29,074 nucleotides of DNA, from positions 1 to 29,074 of the forward strand of contig URMF01000043.1 of NCBI GenBank assembly GCA_900548855.1, written 5' to 3'. The notes under the pieces are model-generated. The model worked only from the letters and a program-made list of their open reading frames with translations. It was not told the DNA's origin and ran no database searches. The translations under genes were made by a program, and so were the position numbers. This DNA comes from an uncultured Eubacteriales bacterium (lineage in GTDB: Bacteria; Bacillota; Clostridia; Lachnospirales; Lachnospiraceae). Positions 15,411-22,681 of the stretch are shown piece by piece (position 1 is the stretch's first letter; each line of letters begins with the position of its first letter).

Positions 15411-15866
15411 CTACAAACCAAGCCACTCTCTAATTTGGGAATCTGAAAGATTATTCCCATTGACTGCATCTGTAACATTTGCTCCTGCCGCACTCTTCTT
15501 AATATCATCTGTGCTGTTTCCGCAGCCACCGCCACCATTGGTCACAAAGGCATAAATGTTTTTCCCACTTAAATCATACGCCTCTAAAAAGGATAAAACC
15601 GGCATTGGACAGGTTTTGCACCAGTTTGGGAAGCCTAAAATGAGCGTATCATATTGACTCATATCCTCCACCTTCCCTGCAAGCTCCGGTCTTGCATTCT
15701 CCTGAAGTTCCTTTCTCGCCTCATCCACACAGGCCTGGTAATCAGCAGAATAAGGCGTTTCCCGCTTAATCTCGAACAAATCTGCTCCGGCAATATCCGC
15801 CACTTCTTCTGCCACCTTTTTAGCATTTCCCGAATACGTAAAATACGCTACTAATGTTTTTGACAT
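15411..15866 (-). CDS. Flavodoxin family protein
   Basis: A 151-residue flavodoxin with first strand MSKTLVAYFTYSGNAKKVAEEVA (FMN phosphate loop TYSGNAKK, residues 10-17), YDTLILGFPNWCKTCPMPVLSFLE in the middle and a glycine-rich loop TNGGGGCGNSTDDIKK. It is related to the flavodoxin at 12900 but compact at the phosphate loop and richer in cysteine (WCKTC, GGCGN). It probably carries FMN electrons in the cytoplasm. AAGGAGG lies upstream. It is convergent with the aldo/keto reductase. Confidence 0.92.
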   Translation of the reverse strand: MSKTLVAYFTYSGNAKKVAEEVADIAGADLFEIKRETPYSADYQACVDEARKELQENARPELAGKVEDMSQYDTLILGFPNWCKTCPMPVLSFLEAYDLSGKNIYAFVTNGGGGCGNSTDDIKKSAAGANVTDAVNGNNLSDSQIREWLGL

Positions 15867-15897
15867 ATCCTTTTCCTCCTTACGTTTAATTGCTTAT

Positions 15898-15926
15898 ATT
15901 ATAGCTTTTTTAACAGAAAATGGGAA
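15898..15926 (-). promoter_or_regulatory. Promoter of second flavodoxin gene
   Basis: On the minus strand: -35 TTCCCA at 15926-15921, a 17-bp spacer and -10 TATAAT at 15903-15898. It shares the pattern ATTCCCA-N15-GCTAYAAT with the promoter of the first flavodoxin at 12840-12869. Confidence 0.6.
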
Positions 15927-15964
15927 TACCCGTATGAATGAATTCAGCTATTTTGCTTATACCC

Positions 15965-16744
15965 TTAAAGGTTCAACACATAGCTCATCTCATACCACTG
16001 TTCCCCGCCCCAGGAAGATTCAGATATTCCGTTATTATGGAATCCCATCTTCTCGTACATCTTAATCTTGGACTTTAAGCATGTCAAAACCACCATTTCC
16101 CTGCCTCTTTCCCATTCCCTGCGAAGATATTGGAACATAATTTCCCTTGCTAAACCCTGTCCACGATATTCTGGAAGTACATCAAGTCCAAGCACCATTA
16201 CATTCCTTCCTGCCGGGTCATGCAGCTTGACATTTGTAAAAAACGCATCTCTGAAAGAATGCTCATTGGTGGAAATTCCGTTTAAAAATCCTGCAATCGT
16301 TCCTGTCTCTTTATCAACGGCAGCCAGAAACAATTCCGGTACCATAACCGCCCTTTCTTTCATCGAAGCCTCTGAGCACGCCTCATTCGGAGGAAAACAT
16401 ATTTTCTCGATTGCTGCTGCCTGATCCGCTTCTTCCGGCAGAATATCTCTAAATTCAAACTGCTCGTTCAAAGCTTTATCTGAAAGACCATATTCTTTCA
16501 AGAGTTCCTTTGCCTTCATGCGTCCCTGCTCGGTCAGATAGAGATATTTTTCATAGCCTCTGCTGTTTTTGGGCTGATAAATCTGCTCATCATTTTCAAG
16601 CTTGCCAAGGGTGTCAAAATCGTAGCCTTTCCAGCTTAATTCCCGGTAACGACAAAATTCATTACTATCCTGTGCTCTTGTCAGATACATCAGCATCAGA
16701 GATAATTCTTCTATTGCTTGTTCGTATGTTTTTTGCTTGTTCAT
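15965..16744 (-). CDS. DUF6429-GNAT acetyltransferase fusion
   Basis: A 259-residue protein. Residues 1-80 (YEQAIEELSLMLMYLTR, then SWKGYDFDTLGKLEND and YLYLTEQGRMKAKELLKEYG) match the DUF6429 family, probably a winged-helix fold. Residues ~95-259 are a GNAT N-acetyltransferase: RDILPEEADQAAAIEK, then VMVLGLDVLPEYRGQGLAREIM, where RGQGLA is the acetyl-CoA pyrophosphate loop, then MYEKMGFHN. The start at 16744 is fixed by AAGGAGG 8 nt upstream; the frame stays open to 16909 but that extension has no ribosome site. The substrate is unknown. It could be a self-contained regulator that acetylates, or an enzyme with a sensor domain. Confidence 0.82.
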   Translation of the reverse strand: MNKQKTYEQAIEELSLMLMYLTRAQDSNEFCRYRELSWKGYDFDTLGKLENDEQIYQPKNSRGYEKYLYLTEQGRMKAKELLKEYGLSDKALNEQFEFRDILPEEADQAAAIEKICFPPNEACSEASMKERAVMVPELFLAAVDKETGTIAGFLNGISTNEHSFRDAFFTNVKLHDPAGRNVMVLGLDVLPEYRGQGLAREIMFQYLRREWERGREMVVLTCLKSKIKMYEKMGFHNNGISESSWGGEQWYEMSYVLNL

Positions 16745-17199
16745 ATTTTTAATCCTCCTTATTATTGGGGTTACAATTTTTAAGTTGTTCCATTCGTTTA
16801 TATCTATCCTTACAAATTCAATTAAAACAATCAACTCTTTAATCAAATTTTGCAATCCGCTCAAAAAATCCATCCCTTGAAATAATTTCTGTAAAAAACT
16901 CAGGTTCACAATTTATTTCTTTAATTTCAAGAATGAAAGCTTCTGTGACAAATTATACCACCATCCATTTCCTTTTTCCACCATGTAAAGAATCGAAATA
17001 AGGAAAACACGTACTTTAACTGTTACTACCAGATTACTTAATTTTGTATATCCATCAAAACATATTTCACAATTTTATCCTTCTTTTAGGCAATTGCCTA
17101 TCTTTTCTTTGTAACATTTTTTATATGTCACTCGGCACTGTCATAAGATTCGTGGAAAGAGCAGGCAGAAGTGAAAACTTCACCTTCACCACACCCTTA
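16745..17199. other. Spacer with promoter of the GNAT gene and a MITE scar
   Basis: No intact gene. A TATAAT on the minus strand around 16950 could be the promoter of the GNAT gene, giving a long leader. A stop-free minus-strand stretch in that leader translates as FILEIKEINCEPEFFTEIIS and onward for about 37 codons, but it has no start codon, so it may be a gene relic. The palindrome at 17087-17100 is annotated separately. Confidence 0.45.
17087..17100. mobile_element. MITE scar, copy C
   Basis: TAGGCAATTGCCTA, a perfect 14-bp palindrome, equals two outer termini of the element family fused head to head (TAGGCAATTGC is the reverse of copy A's right end). It is best read as what remains after an internal deletion. 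Confidence 0.45.
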
Positions 17200-17208
17200 C
17201 CAAACATC

Positions 17209-17409
17209 CTATTTCCCATCATTCAACATTTCCTCCAGCTTCTTTTGTTCATTCGGATATAAATGCCCATATGTATTAAGAATAATCTGGATATCCTTAT
17301 GCCCTAACCGCTGTTTGATTAACAAAGGGGCTGCTTCCTGATGAATCAAATAAGCAGCATGTGTTTCACGTTCTAAAGAATAATTCCAGGACACATAATA
17401 ACTTATCAA
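17209..17409 (-). pseudogene. Tyrosine recombinase (integrase) C-terminal fragment
   Basis: About 66 codons match the end of phage/ICE-type tyrosine integrases: THAAYLIHQEAAPLLIKQRLGHKDIQIILNTYGHLYPNEQKKL. LGH is the third conserved box and the tyrosine in NTYGHLYP is the DNA-attacking residue. The arginine of box I and most of the HxxR box are gone, and a stop lies upstream of the TTG, so the fragment cannot be active. It marks a former integrative element. Confidence 0.8.
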
Positions 17410-17451
17410 TACAACCGCTTATCTGTAATAAAAATGAAAGGATGAAAAGCT

Positions 17452-17679
17452 ATGAAACTTATATATGCTACATATAACCAGTATTGATATAACACTTTTG
17501 ATAATATTCTTTTGCGAATGGACTGTAATAAGGCAGAGGACGGATTGAAAACCACTCCTAACCCACAGTGTGCGTTGAATGTTCTTGCCGTTGACAACCC
17601 TATGGAGTATGCTCGGTTGGCTTTAGACAATGAGATGCAGACTTGGGTGGATGCGGAGGATAGTCTGGAAGTGTGGTAA
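17452..17679 (+). pseudogene. DUF6061-like protein relic with in-frame stop
   Basis: From the ATG at 17452 the frame reads MKLIYATYNQY, a TGA at 17485-17487, then continues NKAEDGLKTTPNPQCALNVL, with DNPMEYARLALDNEMQTWVD close to the end. The NPxEYAxLAL stretch resembles DUF6061 proteins, small cargo genes of gut Firmicute conjugative elements. The recognition is from pattern memory. The stop leaves no start codon with a good ribosome site for the rest, so I treat it as a relic. Confidence 0.45.
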
Positions 17680-17776
17680 TATTACGGGTGGATTGCTATG
17701 TAATGATAGTCCACCTTTTTAAAAATCTTTAGTAAAAATCTATAGAAAAATATAAGTGGAATATATGAATTGTGTG

Positions 17777-17785
17777 TGATACAAT
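17777..17785 (+). promoter_or_regulatory. Extended -10 promoter for the DUF3592-like gene
   Basis: TGATACAAT is an extended -10 (TG-N-TACAAT) 63 bp before the start codon. No good -35 is seen. Confidence 0.4.
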
Positions 17786-17847
17786 GGGAAGTGAAATTTG
17801 AATTTGATGGAGTGTGCTTTATAAAAATCAGCATGGAGGATTAATAA

Positions 17848-18594
17848 GTGAAGATGGAAGAGAAAGAAAAAAGTAATCTTTTACGGATGACGATATCGGA
17901 CCCTGAACTGGTTCAGAAGATCCGTGAAAGTGGAATAGAGAGTCTTAGTCCTGATGAACTTAATTCGCTTGGTATAGAAGTAAAAAACGGGCATATGTCT
18001 TTGGGTGATGCAAGCCAGACGGATTTGGAAGGAACTAGTAGAATTAGAATAAAACCGATTGCAGACAAAAATTCAGCACCATCGCCATTAAGACGGGGAT
18101 TTGTAGGATTTATTGCGATTCTGATTGCCTTGCTCATTGCATTAAGCACTATAGGTATTATCTACCGTAAAATGAATCCGCAGCTTGATTTAACAAATAA
18201 GGATATGTTTTTTTTATCCCTGGTTTTGGTAGTAGGCTTAGGACTCTGTTTCAATGAATTTAGAGTCGCATCTGCCGCAAAGAAATATCTGACGGAATGT
18301 GTTCAGGGAAAATGTATCTCTCATGATATTTCCAGGCAAAGCTCTAAATTTACAAAGAGGTCAATATTTGAATATACATACAAAGATAAAGTTTATCGAA
18401 GCTGTGAAAGTGTCTTGCAAAACAAAGGGTATGCAAATATTGGAGAAGTAAGAGAACTTATGATTTCACCAGAGAATCCGAGGTGTATGTATGATCCTAT
18501 CGCTGGAAAAGCACGGAAAATCGGTTCAATTATGATTGGAATGTTTTTCATCGTTATTACTGTAGTTATAGTGTTTGGATGTATAAATGGTTAA
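17848..18594 (+). CDS. Membrane protein with DUF3592-like domain
   Basis: A 248-residue protein: a charged cytoplasmic N-terminus (~80 residues), helices at about 86-106 (GFVGFIAILIALLIALSTIG) and 120-138, then a soluble DUF3592-like region (AKKYLTECVQGKCISHDISR through FEYTYKDKVYRSCESVLQNK and MISPENPRCMYDP), and a last helix at about 226-246. The function is unknown. The start is GTG at 17848, with GGAGGA 7 nt upstream; an ATG two codons later is too far from that site. It sits in the degraded zone directly before the rhomboid relic. Confidence 0.7.
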   Translation: MKMEEKEKSNLLRMTISDPELVQKIRESGIESLSPDELNSLGIEVKNGHMSLGDASQTDLEGTSRIRIKPIADKNSAPSPLRRGFVGFIAILIALLIALSTIGIIYRKMNPQLDLTNKDMFFLSLVLVVGLGLCFNEFRVASAAKKYLTECVQGKCISHDISRQSSKFTKRSIFEYTYKDKVYRSCESVLQNKGYANIGEVRELMISPENPRCMYDPIAGKARKIGSIMIGMFFIVITVVIVFGCING

Positions 18595-19046
18595 ATATTT
18601 GAATTTTACAGATGGATTACCTGCATTTTTTATCATTATAATTTTGAACATATTTTTTTAATTCACTTGTGCTTATATGTATAGGCTCATTATTTAGTCC
18701 ATTTATTGGTAAATGGAAAACCCTGTTAATATTTATTATTGGTGGAGCCGTTGCAGAAATTCCATTTTCTCTAATTGTTCATTATGGTGAAGCAAATTAT
18801 GGTGGTGGTTCATCAGGTGGGATATATACATTGATGGCAGCTTTTCTGGTATGCTATCTGCGTTTTCCAGATATGTTTAATTTGAAGAAGTTCAAAATTG
18901 ATTTATTAGTGGTTGTAATTTTCTTTGTTTTTGCTAATAATAATCAAAGTTCTTTTTTGACACATGTTTTTGGTTTTACTGCTGGGATTGTGATAACAAC
19001 ATTAATGGTTGTATTGAATAACATAAAAAAAGACAGTAGACAATAA
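18595..19046 (+). pseudogene. Rhomboid-family intramembrane protease, truncated and frameshifted
   Basis: Directly after the previous stop codon, frame 1 reads FEFYRWITCIFYHYNFEHIF, the WR-type start and H-x-x-x-x-H helix of rhomboids. It then stops, while another frame continues IGSLFSPFIGKWKTLLIFII, then GGGSSGGIYTLMAAFLVC with the catalytic GxSG serine and SFLTHVFGFTAG with the catalytic histidine. The two halves join if the T7 run at 18653-18659 gains one T, which restores HIFFNSLVLICIGS with the conserved asparagine. The first helix and start codon are missing. An isolated GTG at 18669 opens the C-terminal half but lacks a good ribosome site. Confidence 0.72.
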
Positions 19047-19151
19047 ACTTGAAACAGTCTCCCTAAAGTTTAACAAAGCATTTATTCTCGGGACTGTCCC
19101 AGCGTCTGAAAGGCAGGAATCTGTAAATCCAGTCTGATACAGCCCAATTCA

Positions 19152-19179
19152 TTGACATACAGAGAAATACCTGTATAAT
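19152..19179 (+). promoter_or_regulatory. Strong isolated promoter with palindromic -10 (plus strand)
   Basis: -35 TTGACA at 19152-19157, 16-bp spacer and -10 TATAAT at 19174-19179, both perfect. The -10 is embedded in a perfect inverted repeat, CCTGTAT-A-ATACAGG (19170-19184). No coding sequence lies downstream on this strand; a transcript would run into the hairpin at 19224-19265. Confidence 0.5.
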
Positions 19180-19223
19180 ACAGGTTAGGGCAAAACCACA
19201 GGGGCGGCAGTTTTTTCTTGTCT

Positions 19224-19265
19224 TGAGCCTGACACTTTACACATAAAAGCATGAAGTGTCAGGCT
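19224..19265. terminator. Hairpin at 3' end of LRR gene
   Basis: GAGCCTGACACTT and AAGTGTCAGGCTC form a perfect 13-bp stem around a 16-nt loop, 26 bp past the LRR stop codon. Neither strand has a proper T-run after it, so its role as an intrinsic terminator is uncertain. Confidence 0.45.
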
Positions 19266-19290
19266 CTCCTAGATTATAATATTCTTTATA

Positions 19291-21282
19291 TTACTTAATC
19301 TTCCATGTCTTTACATATCCAATTGTTTTCTTCTTAAGCTTCTTCTTTAAAGCCTTTTTTGCTTTTGACGTACCCTTTACAGTAATCGTCGCCTTCTTAT
19401 GAATTCCCTTAAAGGCACTCTTTCCGATAGTCTTAAGCTTTCCAGCTGTCATGGTTACATTTTTAAGCTTCTTACAGCCATAGAACGCCTTGCTGCCGAT
19501 AGAAGTTACATTTTTGCCGATTGTAACCTTTGTCAGCGCCGTACATCCGGAAAATGCATTCTTGCCTATCGTTTTCACGTTGCTTCCGATGGATACAGTT
19601 GTAAGCTTCTTATTACCTTTAAAAGCATTTGATGCAATGCTGGTTACCTTATATGTAACACCATCCACCTTTACGGTAGCCGGAATGGTAATCTTCTTTG
19701 CAGTACGGCTGGTAACCTTTGTAACTGCTACTGTAGGATTTACCGCACTGGTTGAGGTAACCTTAACTTTAATTTTTTTGCTTGAAACAGTGAGTGTAGT
19801 ACCCTTTGCTGCCGGAGCATCACCTGTATTGACCGTTATTCCATTCTTTGTTGCCCAAGTATATGCATAGGAATCCTTTGAACATGTTATTACAAGTTTT
19901 TTCGGTATCATTGTACCGTCTGACCAGAAGCCAAAAGCATTCCATTCAATATTCGTAACACTATCTGGTATGGTAACGCTGGTTAAATTGGTGCATCCTA
20001 AAAATGCCCCATCACCTATCGTTGTTAAGCCTTCTTGTATTGTTACGCTCGTCAAACCAGTACAGTTTTCAAATGCCCCCTGTTCAATACTCTTTATGCC
20101 TTTAGGAATAACAATACTTGTCAAGCCGGTATGGGCAAAAGAAGACGCACCAATGCTTGTTAAACTGTCTGGAAGTGTAATACTTGTCAAACCAGTACAG
20201 CCATTAAATGCACCATATTCAATACTCTTTACGCCCTCGGAAATGACAACACTTGTTAAACCGGTACAGTTACAAAATGCCTCTTTCCCTATACTTGTTA
20301 CATTTCCTGCTATCGTAACCTTTTTCAAAGAAGTATTATGTGCAGAAACAACATAAAATGCATTATTCCATACACTTGTCGCACTTCCGTTAAATGTTAC
20401 ATTTGTCAAACCGGTACAATCGGAAAATATACGCTCACCTATATTTGTCAAATTTGCAGAGATTGTAGCGCTTGCTAAACTGGTACAGCCATCAAATACA
20501 CGATTTCCCATCGTTTTTACACCGAACGGTATCGTAATACTTGCCAGGCTGGTGCAATCTTCAAAGGCATAGCCCTCGATAGTAGTTAAACTATTTGGAA
20601 GCGTAATACTCTTTAAAGCTTTACAGTTGGAAAAAGCTTCGTTTCCGATACTTGTCAAACCTTCGTTAAGCTTTATACTTGTTAAACCGGTACAGCCGTT
20701 AAATACATCTCTCTCTATCACGGTAACCGTCTTCGGTATGGTTATGCTTGATAAACTGGTACAACCGGAAAAGGCTTCAACACCTATACTTGTTACACTA
20801 TTCGGTATAGTTATACCTTTCAAGCTGCTGCAGTATCTAAATGCGTTACTCCCTATCGTTGTTAAGCCGCTTGGAAGTGTAACGCTAGTTAAACTGGTAC
20901 ACTTATAAAAGGCTCTCCATCCCAAGCTGGTTACGCCCTTTCCGATTACTACACTTTTTAAATTCGTGCAGCCCTCAAATATAGCGTTATCCAAAGAGAT
21001 TGTTACATTGTCGGGAATTGTTACGCTCGTCAAACTGGTGCAGTCCTTAAATGCAGCGCCGGTTATTTCAATTACTGGCTTACCATCTATTGTACTTGGG
21101 ATTTCAATAACTCCGCCATTGCCACTGTAACCGGTAATACAAATTCCCGAATCATCTGCATAGTATTCAAAGCCGTCATTTGTAGTCTCTGATGCTTCTG
21201 CCCTAATTACAGGCAGTATGTTTAATGCGAAAAGCAGCAGGCATACCTTTACCACCCAAATACATTTTTTAGTTTTTTCCAT
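19291..21282 (-). CDS. Secreted BspA-like leucine-rich repeat protein
   Basis: A 663-residue protein. A signal peptide (MEKTKKCIWVVKVCLLLFAL, cleavage near RAEA-SE at residue 30) is followed by about 17 tandem LRR_5 repeats of roughly 23 residues, pattern TSIGxxAFxxCTxLTSVTIP. A beta-type linker comes next (about residues 490-550, TLTVSSKKIKVKVTSTSAVN), then four more repeats, and a very basic lysine-rich tail. The repeat type is that of BspA/TpLRR surface proteins involved in adhesion to host or other bacteria. There is no LPXTG sorting signal; the basic tail may bind the wall. AGGAGG precedes the start by 8 nt. Confidence 0.92.
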   Translation of the reverse strand: MEKTKKCIWVVKVCLLLFALNILPVIRAEASETTNDGFEYYADDSGICITGYSGNGGVIEIPSTIDGKPVIEITGAAFKDCTSLTSVTIPDNVTISLDNAIFEGCTNLKSVVIGKGVTSLGWRAFYKCTSLTSVTLPSGLTTIGSNAFRYCSSLKGITIPNSVTSIGVEAFSGCTSLSSITIPKTVTVIERDVFNGCTGLTSIKLNEGLTSIGNEAFSNCKALKSITLPNSLTTIEGYAFEDCTSLASITIPFGVKTMGNRVFDGCTSLASATISANLTNIGERIFSDCTGLTNVTFNGSATSVWNNAFYVVSAHNTSLKKVTIAGNVTSIGKEAFCNCTGLTSVVISEGVKSIEYGAFNGCTGLTSITLPDSLTSIGASSFAHTGLTSIVIPKGIKSIEQGAFENCTGLTSVTIQEGLTTIGDGAFLGCTNLTSVTIPDSVTNIEWNAFGFWSDGTMIPKKLVITCSKDSYAYTWATKNGITVNTGDAPAAKGTTLTVSSKKIKVKVTSTSAVNPTVAVTKVTSRTAKKITIPATVKVDGVTYKVTSIASNAFKGNKKLTTVSIGSNVKTIGKNAFSGCTALTKVTIGKNVTSIGSKAFYGCKKLKNVTMTAGKLKTIGKSAFKGIHKKATITVKGTSKAKKALKKKLKKKTIGYVKTWKIK

Positions 21283-21337
21283 TTAAAATCCTCCTCGCAA
21301 GACCTATCATTATTTGCAAGTATACTTGTATAATTAC

Positions 21338-21365
21338 AGTCTACTACTCTTACATAATTTGTAAA
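21338..21365 (-). promoter_or_regulatory. Probable promoter of LRR gene
   Basis: On the minus strand: -35 TTTACA at 21365-21360, a 16-bp spacer and -10 TAGACT at 21343-21338. About 10 bp downstream is a perfect 12-bp palindrome, CAAGTATACTTG (21317-21328), a possible operator over the transcript start. Confidence 0.42.
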
Positions 21366-21418
21366 GTAGCATATTTGGCACGTTACAAGCTTTTTAAAAC
21401 AGGCTGGTGGATTTCTTT

Positions 21419-22450
21419 TTAGGAGTGCTGTGCCCGGTATATCATCTTTTGAATCGATTCATTTGCATTTTCAAATTGCAGGTCAACCTCCGGATGTTTT
21501 CTGGCAAATACATAAAAAAGTTCATGGGCAAACGCCTGACCAATATCGCTTACATCAGAAAAATCAAGTATGACCCGTTCAAATTTTTCAAAGCCAAAAT
21601 ATAATCGCTTTGCCTGAGAGCGTGATACCGGATAACCTGTATCACAAACATTCTTAATTGGAATCCGGGTTATAGTAAAACCACCATTATCATTACTGTA
21701 CATATCAAACACCTCCTTGATTTGGTGATTTGAATTGTTAGAAAGGGCAAGCATAACTAATGTGCCTGGCTGATTATAAAATTGTTTTAAACCTGGAATA
21801 CCGGCATTTATAACCTGTTCTTTCATATTATGCTGTGAAAATCTTTTGTTACTGGATGTAATCGAAAAATGGTCTACTAATTTAGAAGTAAAAAAAATTC
21901 CCTCTCCCGAATGATGTTCCTTGTCTGTTGTCAATTTTCCCTTAAACAAACTTAGAATCGCATCATTTAAAGATGAATATTGATAATAGTCGGAAATCTT
22001 TTTAAATATTCCAATTCCATTATCTTGAATATTTACCCATGTATAAATTGCATTTTGTTGAATTGAAATACCAACCCTTTCAGCTTCAGAGTGGTCAATT
22101 ACATTATTAAACATTTCCATAAAGGAATATTCCCAAATGTTTACTACATTTTTTGGGAAATCACTTACGTATTTCTGCAGCGTTTCCTGATATACAATAT
22201 CCTCCTGTAAATTTTTTTCTTTTAGATTATACCTGAATTTTTTGTTTATGGTTTTTCGCAGTTGATAGGAACCGTCATCATTTTTCGTAATTTTACCATC
22301 TGCAATTAATTCTTTTATATAATTGTATATTGTCGTTGTTGATATATTGAATGTTTCGGAAGTTCTCTTAACAAAATCTTTTTGGTTATAAAATATCTTT
22401 TCCATTATATAGTATTTTATTCTCTCTCTTTTTGCAGATGTTAATGACAT
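21419..22450 (-). CDS. HTH-GHKL ATPase-DUF4325 (STAS-like) regulator
   Basis: A 343-residue soluble protein of three parts. Residues ~1-65 form a winged helix-turn-helix of DeoR/HTH_11 type (FNISTTTIYNYIKELIADGK). Residues ~75-235 are a GHKL-type ATPase: N-box E112-x-x-x-N116 in SFMEMFNNVIDHSEA, G1 box D143NGIGI, G2 region HHSGEGIF at 179-186. Residues ~258-340 match DUF4325, a STAS-like domain (VILDFSDVSDIGQAFAHELF). No phosphoacceptor histidine or transmembrane segment is seen, so it is not an ordinary sensor kinase. ATPase plus STAS recalls anti-sigma/anti-anti-sigma switches in one chain joined to a DNA-binding head. AAGGAGG lies before the start. It is divergent from a chemoreceptor across an array of direct repeats it may bind. 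Confidence 0.82.
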   Translation of the reverse strand: MSLTSAKRERIKYYIMEKIFYNQKDFVKRTSETFNISTTTIYNYIKELIADGKITKNDDGSYQLRKTINKKFRYNLKEKNLQEDIVYQETLQKYVSDFPKNVVNIWEYSFMEMFNNVIDHSEAERVGISIQQNAIYTWVNIQDNGIGIFKKISDYYQYSSLNDAILSLFKGKLTTDKEHHSGEGIFFTSKLVDHFSITSSNKRFSQHNMKEQVINAGIPGLKQFYNQPGTLVMLALSNNSNHQIKEVFDMYSNDNGGFTITRIPIKNVCDTGYPVSRSQAKRLYFGFEKFERVILDFSDVSDIGQAFAHELFYVFARKHPEVDLQFENANESIQKMIYRAQHS

Positions 22451-22497
22451 ATAATCCCCTCCTTGTCAAGGTTTACTGATTATATATTATATTAAAA

Positions 22498-22582
22498 TTC
22501 AATTTATTTCAACAATATTTTCAATTTAAATCCCAAGAATATTCAATTTATATCCATATCTTTAAAACTTATATTCAATTTA
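22498..22582. promoter_or_regulatory. Phased array of four TTCAATTTA repeats
   Basis: TTCAATTTA occurs identically at 22498-22506, 22520-22528, 22542-22550 and 22574-22582. The spacings are 22, 22 and 32 bp, close to two, two and three helical turns, so all face the same side of the DNA. A degenerate fifth copy, TTCATATCTTA, may lie at 22600. Read on the minus strand each is TAAATTGAA, and the copies nearest 22500 overlap the -35 region of the HTH-GHKL gene. Confidence 0.65.
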
Positions 22583-22607
22583 ATTTTAATTCCCCAAGAT
22601 TCATATC

Positions 22608-22636
22608 TTATCATTTTCCCTATTCTATGTTATACT
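22608..22636 (+). promoter_or_regulatory. Promoter of chemoreceptor gene
   Basis: -35 TTATCA at 22608-22613, 17-bp spacer and -10 TATACT at 22631-22636, 46 bp before the start codon. It lies directly beside the repeat array. Confidence 0.6.
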
Positions 22637-22681
22637 GGAAAAAATTATATTCTAATACATTTTAGGAAAGGAGCTTCTGCT

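Noticed and set aside
16745..16909. Upstream extension of the GNAT fusion frame to 16909
   Set aside because: It lacks a ribosome site and would precede the good AAGGAGG at the 16744 start; the extra 55 residues match no family.
19090..19100. GGGACTGTCCC palindrome
   Set aside because: A short 5-1-5 repeat with no partner copy in the window and no adjacent element end; too little to call a feature.
19187..19212. GGGCAAAACCAC, resembling the 5' part of a c-di-GMP-I riboswitch
   Set aside because: The conserved GACGCAAAGC half and the tetraloop/receptor pairing are absent, and no gene follows on that strand.
19970..20908. Several plus-strand open frames opposite the LRR gene
   Set aside because: They have repeating KPVQ/ILVK patterns that merely mirror the tandem LRR codons on the other strand.
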